Source of the DNA: Cenococcum geophilum 1.58
Taxonomy: Eukaryota > Ascomycota > Dothideomycetes > Gloniales > Gloniaceae
Assembly (NCBI GenBank): GCA_001692895.1
Contig: KV748177.1
Coordinates: 5,556,130 to 5,620,129 of the forward strand
Direction: 5' to 3'
Length of the DNA stretch: 64,000 bases
The position numbers were made by a program, and so were the translations under genes. The notes under the pieces were generated by a model, which had not been told where the DNA came from, ran no database searches, and worked only from the letters and a program-made list of their open reading frames with translations. Every line of letters begins with the position of its first letter. The stretch's first letter is position 1. Positions 31,908-45,485 of this stretch are shown in pieces.

Positions 31908-34900
31908 TAATTACTACCTAGTTATAGTATTAGAAGTCGAATAATATGCTACTTAAAGTAGCTATAACAACGCTATTAACGGCAGCAATGACCTTAGGGT
32001 TAGGTAATAACACTAGCATAGCAGATACTAACTTGTAACTAGTTATAATCGGATAGTTATAGGTAATAGTTAATTAGTTAATAGATAATAATAGGGCACT
32101 TAAAAATAGGGTTAACGGAATAGAAGTAGCTAAGGTTAAGTTACCTTTAATTAAATAATTCTTAGAAGAGAGATTAAAGCTTAAAGGATTCCTTACGCAA
32201 ATGCACTTTAAAGTTATATAGGAAGAAGTAAAGTTGGCAATACCTATGGATTAAGTAGTATACGTAGGATTATTCCTAACGGGAAGGGCGCTTAAATGGT
32301 TTAAACCCTACCTTACGGAAATATAAGATAATGGTATAACAACTACTAATTAGGAAGTACGATATATATTTATAAGCTAGACTAGATCAGTAGAATAATT
32401 AATATAAATATTTAGGGACCTAAAAGCGATAACTATAGCAGAAAGAAAGCTTTAGGACCTAATATAGCGAACCTTAACAATTAAGTATATAACGCAGTTT
32501 TAGACATTAGCTATATAAGTTAAATAGAATAATAGGGCACTTATAGCATAGTATAAACAGGGACTTAAGGTAAAAGTCTAAGACGTAATTATTCTAATAG
32601 AAGATATGGACACCCTTAGGGAATTAATAGATTAAGCGATTAAGATTAATAATAGGATCTTCTAAAGGGAATAGGCTAAGAGAGGCTAGAATAGAGTTTT
32701 ATAGTTATATAAGGCGTAAAGTACGTAATAACTAAAGTTAAATTAGAAACTATAGTATAGCGCAGAGCTAATAGACCTAAGTGGTACTTAAAAAACCTAT
32801 AAGAGATAGGAAAAACAACCGTAGAAACCTAGAAGTTAAGAATTAAGTAATTATAGGACTAAAGAGTATAGGCTAAACTAAAAATCTTAGTAGTAGAAAA
32901 CGTTTAAGCAGACTCTATAGTAAAAGTAATAGTTTAAAAATAGAGCTTATATAAATTATAGAAAACAGGGTTATTTTACTAGAGACTATAGAAGTGGTTA
33001 GAGTTACTATATAGTAAAGGAAACTAGACTAATAGTATATAACACACACGTATAGAGGGATAATAGTATACTGCAAGAAACGAAAGAATATTTAATTAAA
33101 AGTTTTGTGTTTTATTATAATAACGCATACTAAATTTATAAAGACGCTAAGTATAGTATAAGCTATTAGTTATAAAAGCTAGAGTTAAAAGGACTTAAAA
33201 AAAACCAGAGAGTTAGATAAAGAATAAAATTAACTTTATAAGCTAGATTAAGATGTTACAGTAATATACAGATAAAGATTAGTAATAATAATAATAGAGT
33301 TAGAGTACTTATTAATCAATAGTAATAAGGTAGAAAAAGGAATTAACTAGGGGTATCTAAACCTTAATAACGTAATAGAAGTAGAGACCAAAACCGCTAT
33401 AAAGCAAGGTTTAGTAACGGGTATTATAATACCATTAGATATAATATCCATCGCTTTATAAGATAGAAGGAGTAATATCTATAGGTAATTAAGCAAGTAG
33501 ACAACTACTAGTGTTAGCTTACCACCTAATAAAAGTAAAAGGCCAAAGGCTTAAAATTCTTAAGATAAGATAAGGTATACTTAGGGATCTATAATAGACG
33601 ATAACCAATAGAGTAGAGTAACGGCTTAGTTTAGCGATATATAAATAAGCTTAGGATGAAGTTTCCTAAAGGTATAAGATTCTTAAAGTAAAATAAGTAA
33701 GATTTAAGACTTTTAAGACAAGATAAAAATACTAGTAAAGCCTAGTTAGACTAAGGCTAGAGTATAGCTTAAGAAAAAAGCGAGCTTAAGATTAAAGAAT
33801 CTAAGAAACTAAGAATTTGGAGTATAAATAAGAACACCTATAAGTAAGAAGTAAAAGGCTTTACTATAGATTAGAGAATCTATGGTATAAATAGTAGTTA
33901 GACTAGAAGATAAATATATAAACTTAAAAGACTTACTAGGGGAACGTAGTGTTTAGCCTAAAGATTAAAAAGTTAATATTATAATTAAGAAGTAAGAGGA
34001 CTTTAAGGATTTAATTATAAGACGTAAATAACGAGAAACTATAGACGAGTTTAGAGTAAGAATCCTTATATAGTAAGAGCAGAAACTAAATATAAGATTT
34101 AGTACACTAGGTCGTATATAAGATAGAGTACTAGTATAAAGAATTACTAATAGGCCAAAAGTAGGTATGCTAAGAGCTAAGTGGCTTACTAAACTAGAAA
34201 ACGAAGAGGATTTAGGGATTTTAACTAGGTTTAAGGAACGGTATATAAAGGGCTGTTATAACGCAGTAATAAAAAGATACTTCCTTACGGATAGGCTATA
34301 TACACTCTAATAGCTATACTAAAAGTGGTATAGATAGCGATATAATAATAAGTGGAAAGATTTCTATATATAGTTAGATAAGAAGGTTATCTAGAACCAC
34401 CTAATTACGGAAAAAGCAATAAATTATATTAAGGGAGCCTTAATTATAATATTAAAGGATCTAAAGCAACGATTAAAGAATTAGAGAAATAGAAAATGTA
34501 TCTTAGTACTAGCAAATAAAGTTATAATATTTAGATTAATATAATAGAGGTTTAAACTTAAAAATAAAGATAAGTTAAGAGTTAACCTAAAGCACCTAGC
34601 GCATTATATATTGGCATAGATTGTATATATAAGATACACAAAAATCCAAAAAAAGAACTGGAAATACTCTGTAAGGATATATTAGGCGCTAGATAAGCGA
34701 TAGTATAGAAATATTAAGTATATACATAGCTAGTATCTAATAAAAGTTTAGGAGTTAGAAAACTTAATATTTTAACTAAAAAGATTTCTTACAGAAGAAT
34801 ACTTAAATAGATAATAGTAGTAGAAATATTTAGAGAATATATATCTATAGTATATTAAGGATAAAAAGCGAACTAGGTATTAGCTAAAGAGTAAGTTAAG

Positions 34901-37900
34901 TATATAAAGATCTAGTAGCTAATAGTTAAGAAAAGTAGAGGCCTATAAAACTAGAGGGAGCTAGTAGTAGAGCCTTAGACCCTTAAAGGAATTTAAAAAT
35001 AATACCTAAATTTATAAGTTAAATAGTAAGATTAATAGTTTAAAGTATTAATAGATAGTAGAGTAATGAGGAACTATATCTTACTAATAGTAGTTAAAAG
35101 GATAGGGCTACCGTATAGATAAAAAGAGTACCTATATTTACTAGTTATAATCTTAAAAGATATAATAGCCTATAGAGGAGGTATTATTAATCTTAAAATA
35201 GGACCTATTTAGATAACTATTAAAGGGAGATAAATTAAAATGTCTTTTAATATATTACTATTAGGGAATAATAAGGCAGTATTAGAAATGCCTTAGTTAT
35301 AGAAATATAATCTAAAGATTAATTAGGTTATAGGTTAGGTTAATATTAGAAATACTTAATGCTATAAAATGCGATAATAAGCTAGAATGGTATAGTACTA
35401 AGTAGGGGTAACCTATAAAGAAATAGATAAAGGACTAAGTTATATACTAAAGAGATACTATAAGTATAGTAAGAAGCTATGGTTACTAAAAAGTAAAAAG
35501 CTATTAAAATATATAGCGTAAGACTATAAAATAGAATTAAAACTAGAAATAAATTTAAGGTTCTTTCCAATCTATAAGCTTACTAAAGAGAAAGAAAAAA
35601 CACTAAAGGAGTTTATCTAGGAGAACTTATAAAAGGGATATATTAGACTATTATAGTTATTAGCAGATTATCCAGTACTATTTATACTAAAGAAAAACGG
35701 GAAACTTAGACTATGCATTAACTATAAATAGTTAAATAGCATTACTAGGAAGGGTAGATATTCTTTACCCTTAATTAGCGAAATTTAAGATAAAATCGGT
35801 AATGCGTAAATCTTTATAAAGATAGATCTAAGGTAGGCGTACTATTAGATTAAAATTAAGGAAGGCGATAAATAAAGGGCAGCTTTTAGGTTAAAGGAAG
35901 GACTATATAAACTATTAGTTATATAATTTAGGCTTATAAACGTACTAGCAACGTTTTAGAAGCGTATTAATAATATATTAAAAGAATATTTAGATAAATT
36001 TGTTATAGTATACCTTAATAATATTATTATCTACTTAATAAGTAAAGAAGAGTATAGAGAACACGTTAAATAGGTTTTAAAGAGACTATAGGAAGAATAG
36101 ATGCTAGTAGCAATTAAAAAATATAAGTTCTTTACTAAGAAGACAGATTTTATTAAAATTATTATTAAACTAGGCTAACTTAGTATAGATCTAAAGAAGA
36201 TTAAGGCTATAGTAAATTAGTAAGAACTAGAGAACGTTATATAGTTAAGGTTATTTCTAGGGTTTTGTAATTACTATAGAAGGTTTATAGCTTAATAGTT
36301 ATAGGATATTAAGCTATTTATAAGGTTAATAAAGAAAGAAGAACCTTAGGTATAGGGAGAAGAGTAAAGAAAACTATTTAAGAAGGTTAAGGAGTTATTT
36401 ACTTAAAACCTAATCCTTAAAATCTACTAACTAAAGCTAGAGATAGTGGTTAAAATAGATATATTAGACTTTATACTAGGGGTATACTTTCTATAGAAAT
36501 ATAAGGATAGATAGCACCTAGTAGTATACTATAGTTAAAAGATAATACTACCGGAACTAAACTATAACATATATAATAAGGAGTTATTAGGTATAGTTAT
36601 AGCACTTTAAAAATAAAGAGCATTTTTATAAAGTATAGAGAAGCTATTTATAGTTAAGACGGATTATAAAAACCTAATAGGGTTCCTAATAATAAAAGAA
36701 CTTAATTAGAGATAAGTTAGATAGGTAGAAATACTTATAGAATACTATTTTAAAATTTAGTATACTAAGGGTATAAATAACGCACGAGCGGATACTTTAA
36801 GTAAAAAGGCTAAATTATAAAATAATAAAAAGCTATTAGGGGCTTTACTGCAAAAAGATATAAACGGATTAATTAAATATAATTATCCGAAGATTGTAGT
36901 AATAAGAGAAATTAGTTAGACCTATAAATTATTAGAAAGTAATTAGTTATAAAAGATCTAAGATATATAAGTAGAGGATCTAGACTTAGAGTAGTATAAA
37001 AACTAAAAAGTAATATATATACTAAGAAACATTATAAAAGAGTTTATTAAGTTATTTTATAAGGGATTAACTTAAGGATATAATAGAGCTATAGGCTTAG
37101 TATTAAAACTCTAAGAGGAGTATATTATTAATAGNATNTAGGNNCTAGTANNNNAAGTTANNAANAAATATNTAGATTANTANAGAAATAAACTANNNAG
37201 NTATAAGCTATATANAGGGCTATAACCTATTAAAATACTAGAGAGACTATAGGAGGTTATATTATAGGACTTTATTATAAAGTTACTAAAATTAAAAGAT
37301 TCTATTACTAGATAAGATTATAATATAATTTTAGTAATATAGATAAGCTAATAAAGTAGGGATACTTTATAGTATATACGGAAGAAATCTTAGTAAAAGA
37401 TATCGCTAGAATCTATGTTAAAGAAGTGTTTATAAAATATAGGGTATTAAGTAAGATTATATTAAACAGAGATCTAAGATTTATAGTAGTATTTTAGGAG
37501 GTATTTTTAGCAGAATAAGGAGTTTAAGTAGCAACTTTTACCGTATATTATCCGCAGATAGACGGTTAAATAGAAAGATTAAATTAGACACTAGAGTAGT
37601 ATTTAAGACACTATATTAATTATATATAGAATAATTGGATATTATTGCTACTAGTTATATAGTTCGCATTTAATGCGATACCTTAAGAAGGAATAGAAAC
37701 ATTACTATTTAAGGCGAATTATGGATATAAGCTAAGAATATTATTATCGCTATAATAAGTAAAGAAAACGAGTAGCATAGCTAAGTAAAGAATAGAGATA
37801 CTAATAAATCTTTATATAAACCTTACGGAAATAGTAAAGGTAGTATAGTAAAGAATAAAAAAGTACTACGACGCTAAGAGATCTAAGGGACTAGATCTTA

Positions 37901-39178
37901 AGGAGGGAGATAGAGTATAGCTACTATATAAAAATTTTAAAAGTTAANNACTAAGTAAGAAGTTANACTANNTTAGACTAGGACCTTTTAAAATTATNNA
38001 GAGGATTTTACTNGTTATATTTAAGTTAAACCTANTANCTAAAATAAAGATCTACCCTATATAGTATATTATAATACTAGAGCCAGTATATAGGAATATT
38101 AAGCTACTAGTTTACAAAGTAAACACGTATAGAAGACAAAAAGAAGACAAATAATAAGTTTTAAAGATCGTTAATTATGAGGATATAGACGATAAAATAT
38201 AGTATAAAGTAAAGTAAATAAGCTATAATGAGACTACCTAGGAGCTACTAGAGAATTTAAAGAATGCTATAGAAAAGGTATAGGAGTATTAAAAGAAAGA
38301 AGGTTAAGTAGTATTAATAAAGAAGGATTGCTAAAGAATAAGTTACCTAAAGGGGACCTAGGAAGAATGATTGCTAAACTACTTAGAGATATTTTCTTTT
38401 CTGTTAAAAAAGAATATATTCTTTTATCGCTAAGTTCCTATAAATCTTATTTTATAAGTTTTTACTTCTTAAAACGAACCTTCTTATAAACTTTCTTAAG
38501 ATAAAGAAGACGAGTATAAGCGTTTTAATAAGCCTTAAGGGCATAACGCTCCTTATTATAGATGCGAGCTAAATAAAGCTTATTATTATACTAGAGTTAA
38601 TAAATCTTAGCTAGCGCCTTTAATAGTTTACTATTAAGCTTTATAGTAATAAATTAAACATAAAACTCTAAGATAAATTACTTAAGAAACTTAGAGACTG
38701 TTAAGAGTAATAGGGTATATATATTTAGCATTAGAAACGGAATAAATATTATAGGGGGATTGTATATTCGCTCGCGTACACTTAGTATAGGAGGACGGTT
38801 GTTAGTTAATAGGTAACGTAATCGCAATATAAATTAACCCCTTTTTTGCGTAATGGGAATAGGAAGGCATAATCTTACCTAGTAATAGTATAATAGCTAT
38901 GGTATAAGACCGACGCTTAGCTAAGATAGAAGGAGATACTTTAGGTATAATAAGTAAGAATATTAACGAAATTAATTAAACGGATATTATACCTCTAGTA
39001 AACAACCTAAAGATGCTAGGTATCTTTAAGGACGAAGATAAAGAGGAGGGAGATAGTGTTATAGACGCTTTAAGTATAATATTATAACTACTTAGAGAAG
39101 AGTTAGAAGAAGCTAGTTAGTTAATATAGGTACGGTTTAAGATAGAGCTAATAGAACTATATAACGAGGAATAGTAAT

Positions 39179-39398
39179 TGTATAATTACAGCACCTGTTA
39201 TACCAAACGCGTACTTACGCGTTTGGTGCACTAACTACTTATATGCTAACTAATTAGGGGGGAGGCGCGTTAGTATATAGACTACGTAGTCTACCTCAAT
39301 AGAATCGACAGTCACTACTATCTAAAAGAGCATACGATACTATATATATTTCGTGCCCCTGGATATAACTTACTTATATTATTAAATTAATACAAACA
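39179..39398 (+). repeat. 5' LTR of copia C1
   Basis: 220 bp from TGTATAATTACAGC to AATACAAACA, identical in length to the 3' LTR. Contains a perfect 11-bp hairpin at 39202-39227. Confidence 0.92.
39202..39227. promoter_or_regulatory. Perfect CpG-rich palindrome in the copia LTR
   Basis: ACCAAACGCGT, the loop ACTT, and ACGCGTTTGGT form an 11-bp perfect stem with a 4-nt loop. Its position early in the LTR suggests a factor-binding site or RNA hairpin, and the core ACGCGT resembles an MCB-type site. In copy C2 the motif is multiplied. The role is inference. Confidence 0.55.
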
Positions 39399-42300
39399 CT
39401 AATTAGTAAGCGCGCACAGATTAGCAATCACTTAATACCTCCCCTTAAGCGATATACGACAGCGACCACCCGTTTAAATCCTAGTACGATCTACTGAAAG
39501 GTCGGAAGTTAGGGATTACGAACTTATCACTAATTCTATATACTTATTTAAGTCTTAGTACGGTTTACCGGAAGTTTATAAACGCGAATACAGACCTTTA
39601 CGGAACCTCTTACCCTCCTATAAACCATTACGGACCTACCAATTACCTTTACGGACCGTTATAAGACCTTACGGAAACCCCCTACCCTCTATAAACCACC
39701 ACGGACCCGTTAATTGCCTTTACGGACCACTACAAGACCTCTTCCACCCGCTACGTACTATACTACACTATATAGTATGGCAGATATCAGTAAGCAAATT
39801 AACAAAGGTTAAAGGAAGTGGAGTTAGGAAGTTAACCTCACGTCTACGGACAGCGTTAACGACTATATTAATTTCAAAATCCTTAAATACGGGCACTTTA
39901 AGCTCTTAAATAACGATCTATAGGAATAATACAAGGAAGACTTTACGGACTTTATTGAAGCTATCTTTAAGGCTTATAACCTTATAGCCACCTACAACCT
40001 ACGGACCCTCTTATATTACTAAGGTGTATGGGTTAAGAAGGAGAAACAAGTTACTATTGCATGGTCTTTATATAATACACTATACAAAGAAGACTAAATA
40101 GAATGGACTAAAGAGGAAATCCTAGACTAGGTTAAAGCCACTAAAGAACTCTTTACTTCTTCTAAACTTAATAGGATCGCTAGCCTTATACCTAACCCAC
40201 TTAACTAAATTCGTCCTATAAACTTAAGCAGTTTTGGAATTAATCTTATAGGCCAAAGTACACCTAGTACTTAAGTTATGGACTGTAATACCCCCGTAAC
40301 CCAAATTACAGACTATAATACCCCTGTAAACCAAAATACGGACTAAAACCCTTCCGTTTAAGTTACAGATCCGTAAACCACCTAAGTAAAGACCTATAGC
40401 AAGGAGCTAGCTAACCTGGCTAAGCTCTATACCGACAAATCTAAGTATAGCGGTGAAAATAACAACTTTAACTTTAAACTGACTATCTTTACAGGCCTCT
40501 ATTAGAAGGCCGATATTCCTAAATAGGAGTTTAGCTAAGCCTACTCTACCATACTGCGCGGCCTAGTACTTGACCACTACTACACTAACCTTAAGAGTAA
40601 CCCCCTTAGTGTTCCCTTTAATAAGCTATACAAAGCTATATATAACTACTTTAAAGGACCGGAATATAAGCGTAATATCCTTACCTAATGGAATGCAACT
40701 AAGTTACGAACCGTAATAGACAAGAACACTAAAAAATCGACTATAGAGTGCCTGCAAATCCTTATTAAAGACCTCCGCCACCTATAGTACGGTTTTAATA
40801 TTAAGCTTTAAACGGACAACTTTCTGCATAATAAACTTATTACGGCTTGCCAGGAAATAGAACCCTGTAAATACGCCTGTTATAAGCCCGTAGACACTAT
40901 AGCTGGCCTTATTAACGATTTACGGTCCTCCATTACAACATACGAAGCCTTAAACCCGCTAGGTAGTACTTAAGCCTTCATTACGGACCTATAAAACCCG
41001 TAAACTAACTCAGACACCTACTTTACGGACCGCTGCTACCGCTAGCAGTACCCGCACCGACTAAGTCCCACCCATAACCCCCGTAGTAACTCCTATACGA
41101 AAATATACCCCCATAGATAAACTAGCTAGAAGTGCTTCGTATACGGCAAAAAAGGATATTGGTCTATAAGGCATACCTAGGAAGAATATAATAAGTCTAA
41201 GAAGAGACTTAATAGCTGGATTAACCAGTTTATTTTGGAATATAAAGGAGAGAAAGAAGAGAAGCCTCCTAATAAGTTAATAGAAGCCCTTATAATNGAC
41301 TTTAANTTANANNCTTAGGAATAGNAGACCTTAGAGACATTNCTAACNNCTTTNNNACCTTTTACGNANNGCTAAGCCTTTAATATTACGACCGTATTAG
41401 CCGACCGCTCCTTTATACACTTAATTGCACCTAAAAACCAACCTATAAGCATACCTACTAGACCTATTATAGACGTTACGGACCGCGAATAGGACCTATT
41501 TGCATATATCACCATAGAACGCTATACCGCTAAAGAATTCTATGGCGTTATAATTGATATAGGTGCCTCTAAGAAGTCTACTATAGGTTATGGACAATAC
41601 CTTATATATAAGACCACCATAAATAATAATACGGACATTAATACTATATAAACTGGGGCCATAAACGTCCAATTCGGTATCAGCTTAACCGCATCAATTA
41701 GATCAGTTATAGTTAAGACCCCAATTAGCCTAGTTAACTTCTATATAGTAAAAGCGGATACCCCTTTCCTACTCTGCCTTGCGGATATAAACAGGTTATA
41801 GGTTTATTATAACAATATTACAGATACCCTAATTGGCCCTATAACTGCCCTAGGAAGTAAGCATATTACCCTACCAATTACACAACGATTCGGACACCCG
41901 TTCCTTATATAGGGAGAGACTTTACAGACCTATATTTAAGAATCTTTTAACTATAACCTATACTACCTTACCAGTACTAAAATCCACCGCCTATATTGCC
42001 GTTTTGGCTACCTATTAGCTAAAAAGCTATATAGAGTCCTTAAACGCTCTAGATACGACAACGTTAATAAGAAGGCAATCAACTACCTAACGAAATACTG
42101 TTCCTTCTGCTAGAAATATAAACGTTCCCTAGGCCAATTTAAGTTTACCCTTTATAAGGATCTTAACTTTAACCACTTAGTATATATAGACATTATATAT
42201 ATTAACGGCAGCCTAGTATTATATATAATTGACGAGGTAACCCGCTATTAAGCCGCCTGTTAGTTATAAAATATATCCACAAAATATACTTAGGATATTT

Positions 42301-44944
42301 TACGGACCTACTGAATTAATACATACGTTAGACCCCCTAAGTATATTACCCACGATGCCGGTAGGAACTTTATTAGTAAGGAATTTTAACAGTACGCTAT
42401 GGCCATGGCTATTTTAACAAAAGCCGTTCCAGTTAAGGCGTACTAGTCCGTTAGACTTATTAAGCGAGCTTACTTAGCTTTATAGAGAGCTTATTAGATT
42501 ATTATAGACGAGTGTAAGGACATCTAAAAGGAACTAGCTTTATAGATAGCCGTAAAAGCTATTAACAACACCGCTAGCCCTAATGGACTAGTACCTACCC
42601 TCTTAGTTTACGGAGCCTACCTAAGGATAAGCAACCTAGGCCCTCCGGCCCCGTCTATTACGGAATAAGCAGCTATAATATGGAAGGCAATGGCCGAAAT
42701 AGTTAAATTACGGGCCAAACAAGCTGTTAATAGCGCCCTATATTACCGCAACGGACCTAACACAACCTTAGTTTATAACCTCCCGCTTAATTCTAAAGTC
42801 CTTATATGGCGTAAGAGCGGCAATTAGACTGGACCTTATTGTTTACTAGCTATAAAAGACGAAACGTATCGCGTATAACTTCCTAGCGGACTAACTAGCT
42901 TTAGAAGCACGTCCGTAAAACCCTACTTTCGGTCTAAAAACACCTATAACGCCAAACTAGACGAACTAGAAGCACCTGCCGAACTAGACAAACCGGAAGC
43001 ACCCCTGCCTACTTTAGAAGTCCCCTAGGAACTCACTAAACCTACTAAACCTGCCGTAAAGCGTGGTCGAGGACGCCCCCAAAAGTACCCCATAACTGAG
43101 AACCCTATGATAAAGAATTACCTAACCTCCGCAGGAATATCCGTAAGGCAATCTCCGCCTGCGGATATATCAGTTCTAGTATAGGAAACCCCTTTTATGG
43201 ACTTATAACGCAAAGAGATTAATAAACTACTTAAAAAGGGCGTCTTTGCGGTTATAATAGAGAAAGACGTCCCGCAAGGCGTCCGTATATTTAACTTACG
43301 CTTTATTAACGAAATTAAGCACCCTAGTACTAATAAAGCTTTTAAAAAGTTAAGGCTTGTTGTATAAGCCTATAATAACTAAGGAAAGAACTTAGTTCTT
43401 ATATAATCGCCTATAATTTAACGAGTTAGCTAATGGATTATACTTGCACTTACGCTAGGGCTATAGCAAACTAAACCCGTAGCCCTTTACTTATGGGATA
43501 TCTCATAGGCCTATATGCAGTCTAATACCTACCTAAGTAGGGACATCTTTATATAACTACCCCTTAAGCTTAACTTAGAACTAGGAACAATTTTATAGGT
43601 TATAAAACCCCTTTATAGAGTGCCGGAAGCTAAAAACCACTAGTTTAAAACGTATTACTAGCATTACGTTAGTAAACTTAAAATAGAACAGTTGACCTAC
43701 GACCCCTACCTCCTATACACCCTATTAAACGGCCTTAGTATTATCGGACTCTAAATAAACGATGCCCTCTTTTTAGCGGACCGAACTTTTGCGGACGCTA
43801 AAGAAACTAAACTATAAGAGGTAAAGTTCTTGGTAAAGCTGTAAGAGTAGTTAACTAAGTAAACTCCAATTAAGTTTAATAGAGGCTTAATTATATAAAA
43901 GGGCAACCTAATCTAGCTAACTTAGGAACGCCAAGCTTAAAACCTAAGGCTTATTATAGCAAAGCCTACGGACCTTACTAGTTCCCGTAGAGAAACCCGT
44001 AAGACCGTAAATATAAAAGACTAATACGTTATACAGCGTGCAAGAGGTGCCTATATTGCCACAGTCTATTAACCCAAATCTGCCTACGATTTATCCTTTA
44101 CGGCCTAGGTAACAGATCTGTAAGAGGAAAATATTAAGCAGCTTAATAAGCGTATTTAGTAGCAAATTAATAATATAATAAGAGGACTTACTTTTGTACC
44201 ACTAGACCTAAATTCCCTTAGCGTACTAGTATTTACGGACGCCTCCTTCGCTAATAATAGGGACTTATTATCGCAAATCGGCTTCGTAATTGTACTTACG
44301 GACCGTAATTAGGACGTAAATATACTACATTAGTCTTCAATTAAGTGTAAATGAGTAACCCGTAGCATACTAGCTTCTAAGCTATACGCACTAGCTTATA
44401 GCTTTAATATAGGAGCCGCAATTAAGTTAATAATCTAGAAGATCCTATAATTGGAGCAATTACCCCTAGTTCTATACACTAATTTAAAGTCCCTCTACGA
44501 CTGTATAGTTAAACTAGGTACGATATAAGAGAAGAGGCTTATAGTTGACCTAATGTGCTTACGTTAGGCCTACGAACGACGTGAGATTACGGAGGTCAAA
44601 TGAATTAGTAGCGGAGACAACCCGGCGGACGCTATAACTAAGGTAAAGCCGTATTAAACTCTAAAAACCCTAATTAACATAAATAAGCTCAACCTAAAGG
44701 TTATAGAATGGGTGGAACATAACTAGCGGAGCATTTACGGTTCATTTATAGTCCGTCGGAAGGCCATACGGTTTATTTTACGGGCCGTAAGTAGGACTTA
44801 CGGCCAGCTTAGAGCACCGTTTAGAAGGCAGCCTAGAAGGTACCTTGGGAGGGATTTCCTAAGTATTTCTTTTATATTTTACGGTTCTATTAAAAGTAAT
44901 TACGGAGGTTATATACAAGTGGGTCTATCTTTAAGTACCGCTAG

Positions 44945-45164
44945 TATATAATTACAGCACCTGTTATACCAAACGCGTACTTATACATTTAGTGCACTAA
45001 CCACTTATGTGCTGACTAATTAGGGGGGAGGCGCGTTAGTATATAGACCACGTAGTCTACCTCAATAGAATTAACAGTCACCACCATCTAAAAGAGTATA
45101 CGATACTATACATATTTCGTGCCCCTGGATATAACTCACTTGTATATTTAAATTGATATAAATA
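44945..45164 (+). repeat. 3' LTR of copia C1
   Basis: 220 bp from TATATAATTACAGC to GATATAAATA; differences from the 5' LTR are mostly transitions. The hairpin is partly destroyed here. Confidence 0.92.
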
Positions 45165-45485
45165 GTAACTAAGGTTATATAATAAGCTCTATAAGCTTTA
45201 TAAGATCTATAAAAAACGTCTTATATACTTTATATGCCTTACGTACCTTATATATAAGAAGGATTTTATAGGAGTATAGTTGTGTATTTAAGGACCCTTA
45301 GTCCCTACCTAGATAGTTCCTTCCTTATAGTAATTCTTAGAATATAATTAGAGTTAATCTATTAGGCAACCACTCCACTAGTTATTATTACGTTGTTAAC
45401 TTCTTACATTACCTATATACCTAGCCCATTAGTAAGTCTACTATAGTTCTTACTATAAGGCTCCGTTACAAATATAGAGATTATA

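Larger units (their letters stand above)
39179..45164 (+). mobile_element. Ty1/copia element C1, full-length fossil
   Basis: 5986 bp with two 220-bp LTRs, flanked by GTAAT (39174-39178) and GTAAC (45165-45169). Parts on the plus strand: gag (about 39780-41290) with a zinc knuckle (about 41130-41165), aspartic protease (about 41540-41575), integrase (about 42000-42640), reverse transcriptase (about 43180-43760) and RNase H (about 44220-44640). Integrase before RT is diagnostic of Ty1/copia. Base composition is less extreme than in E, and the element is structurally whole but broken by dozens of changes. Ns occur at 41297-41370. Copia C2 at 58725 is a second copy. Confidence 0.92.
31503..45480 (+). 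mobile_element. Ty3/gypsy element E, full-length fossil with nested copia
   Basis: Bounded by AATAT duplications (31498-31502, 45481-45485). The 5' LTR is 31503-31907. The 3' LTR is 39057-39178 plus 45165-45480, split by copia C1. Internal parts on the plus strand: gag with zinc knuckle (about 31970-33000, knuckle near 32945-32995), a long poorly conserved stretch (about 33100-34900), protease (about 35010-35090), reverse transcriptase (about 35590-36300, active-site segment near 36013-36040), RNase H (about 36400-36900), integrase (about 37080-37900), a C-terminal chromodomain-like region (about 38080-38400) and a polypurine tract (AAGAGGAGGGAG) at 39041-39052. It is the same family as D, lies in opposite orientation, and is structurally whole apart from the nested insert. 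Broken by many RIP-type changes. Ns cluster at 37135-37200 and 37947-38037. Confidence 0.9.
39057..45480 (+). repeat. 3' LTR of E, interrupted by copia C1
   Basis: LTR sequence is 39057-39178 and 45165-45480. It begins TGTTATAGACGC and ends GGCTCCGTTACA. It is about 28 bp longer than the 5' LTR because of a duplicated CTTATATAC/TTACGTAC stretch near 45220-45255. Confidence 0.88.
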
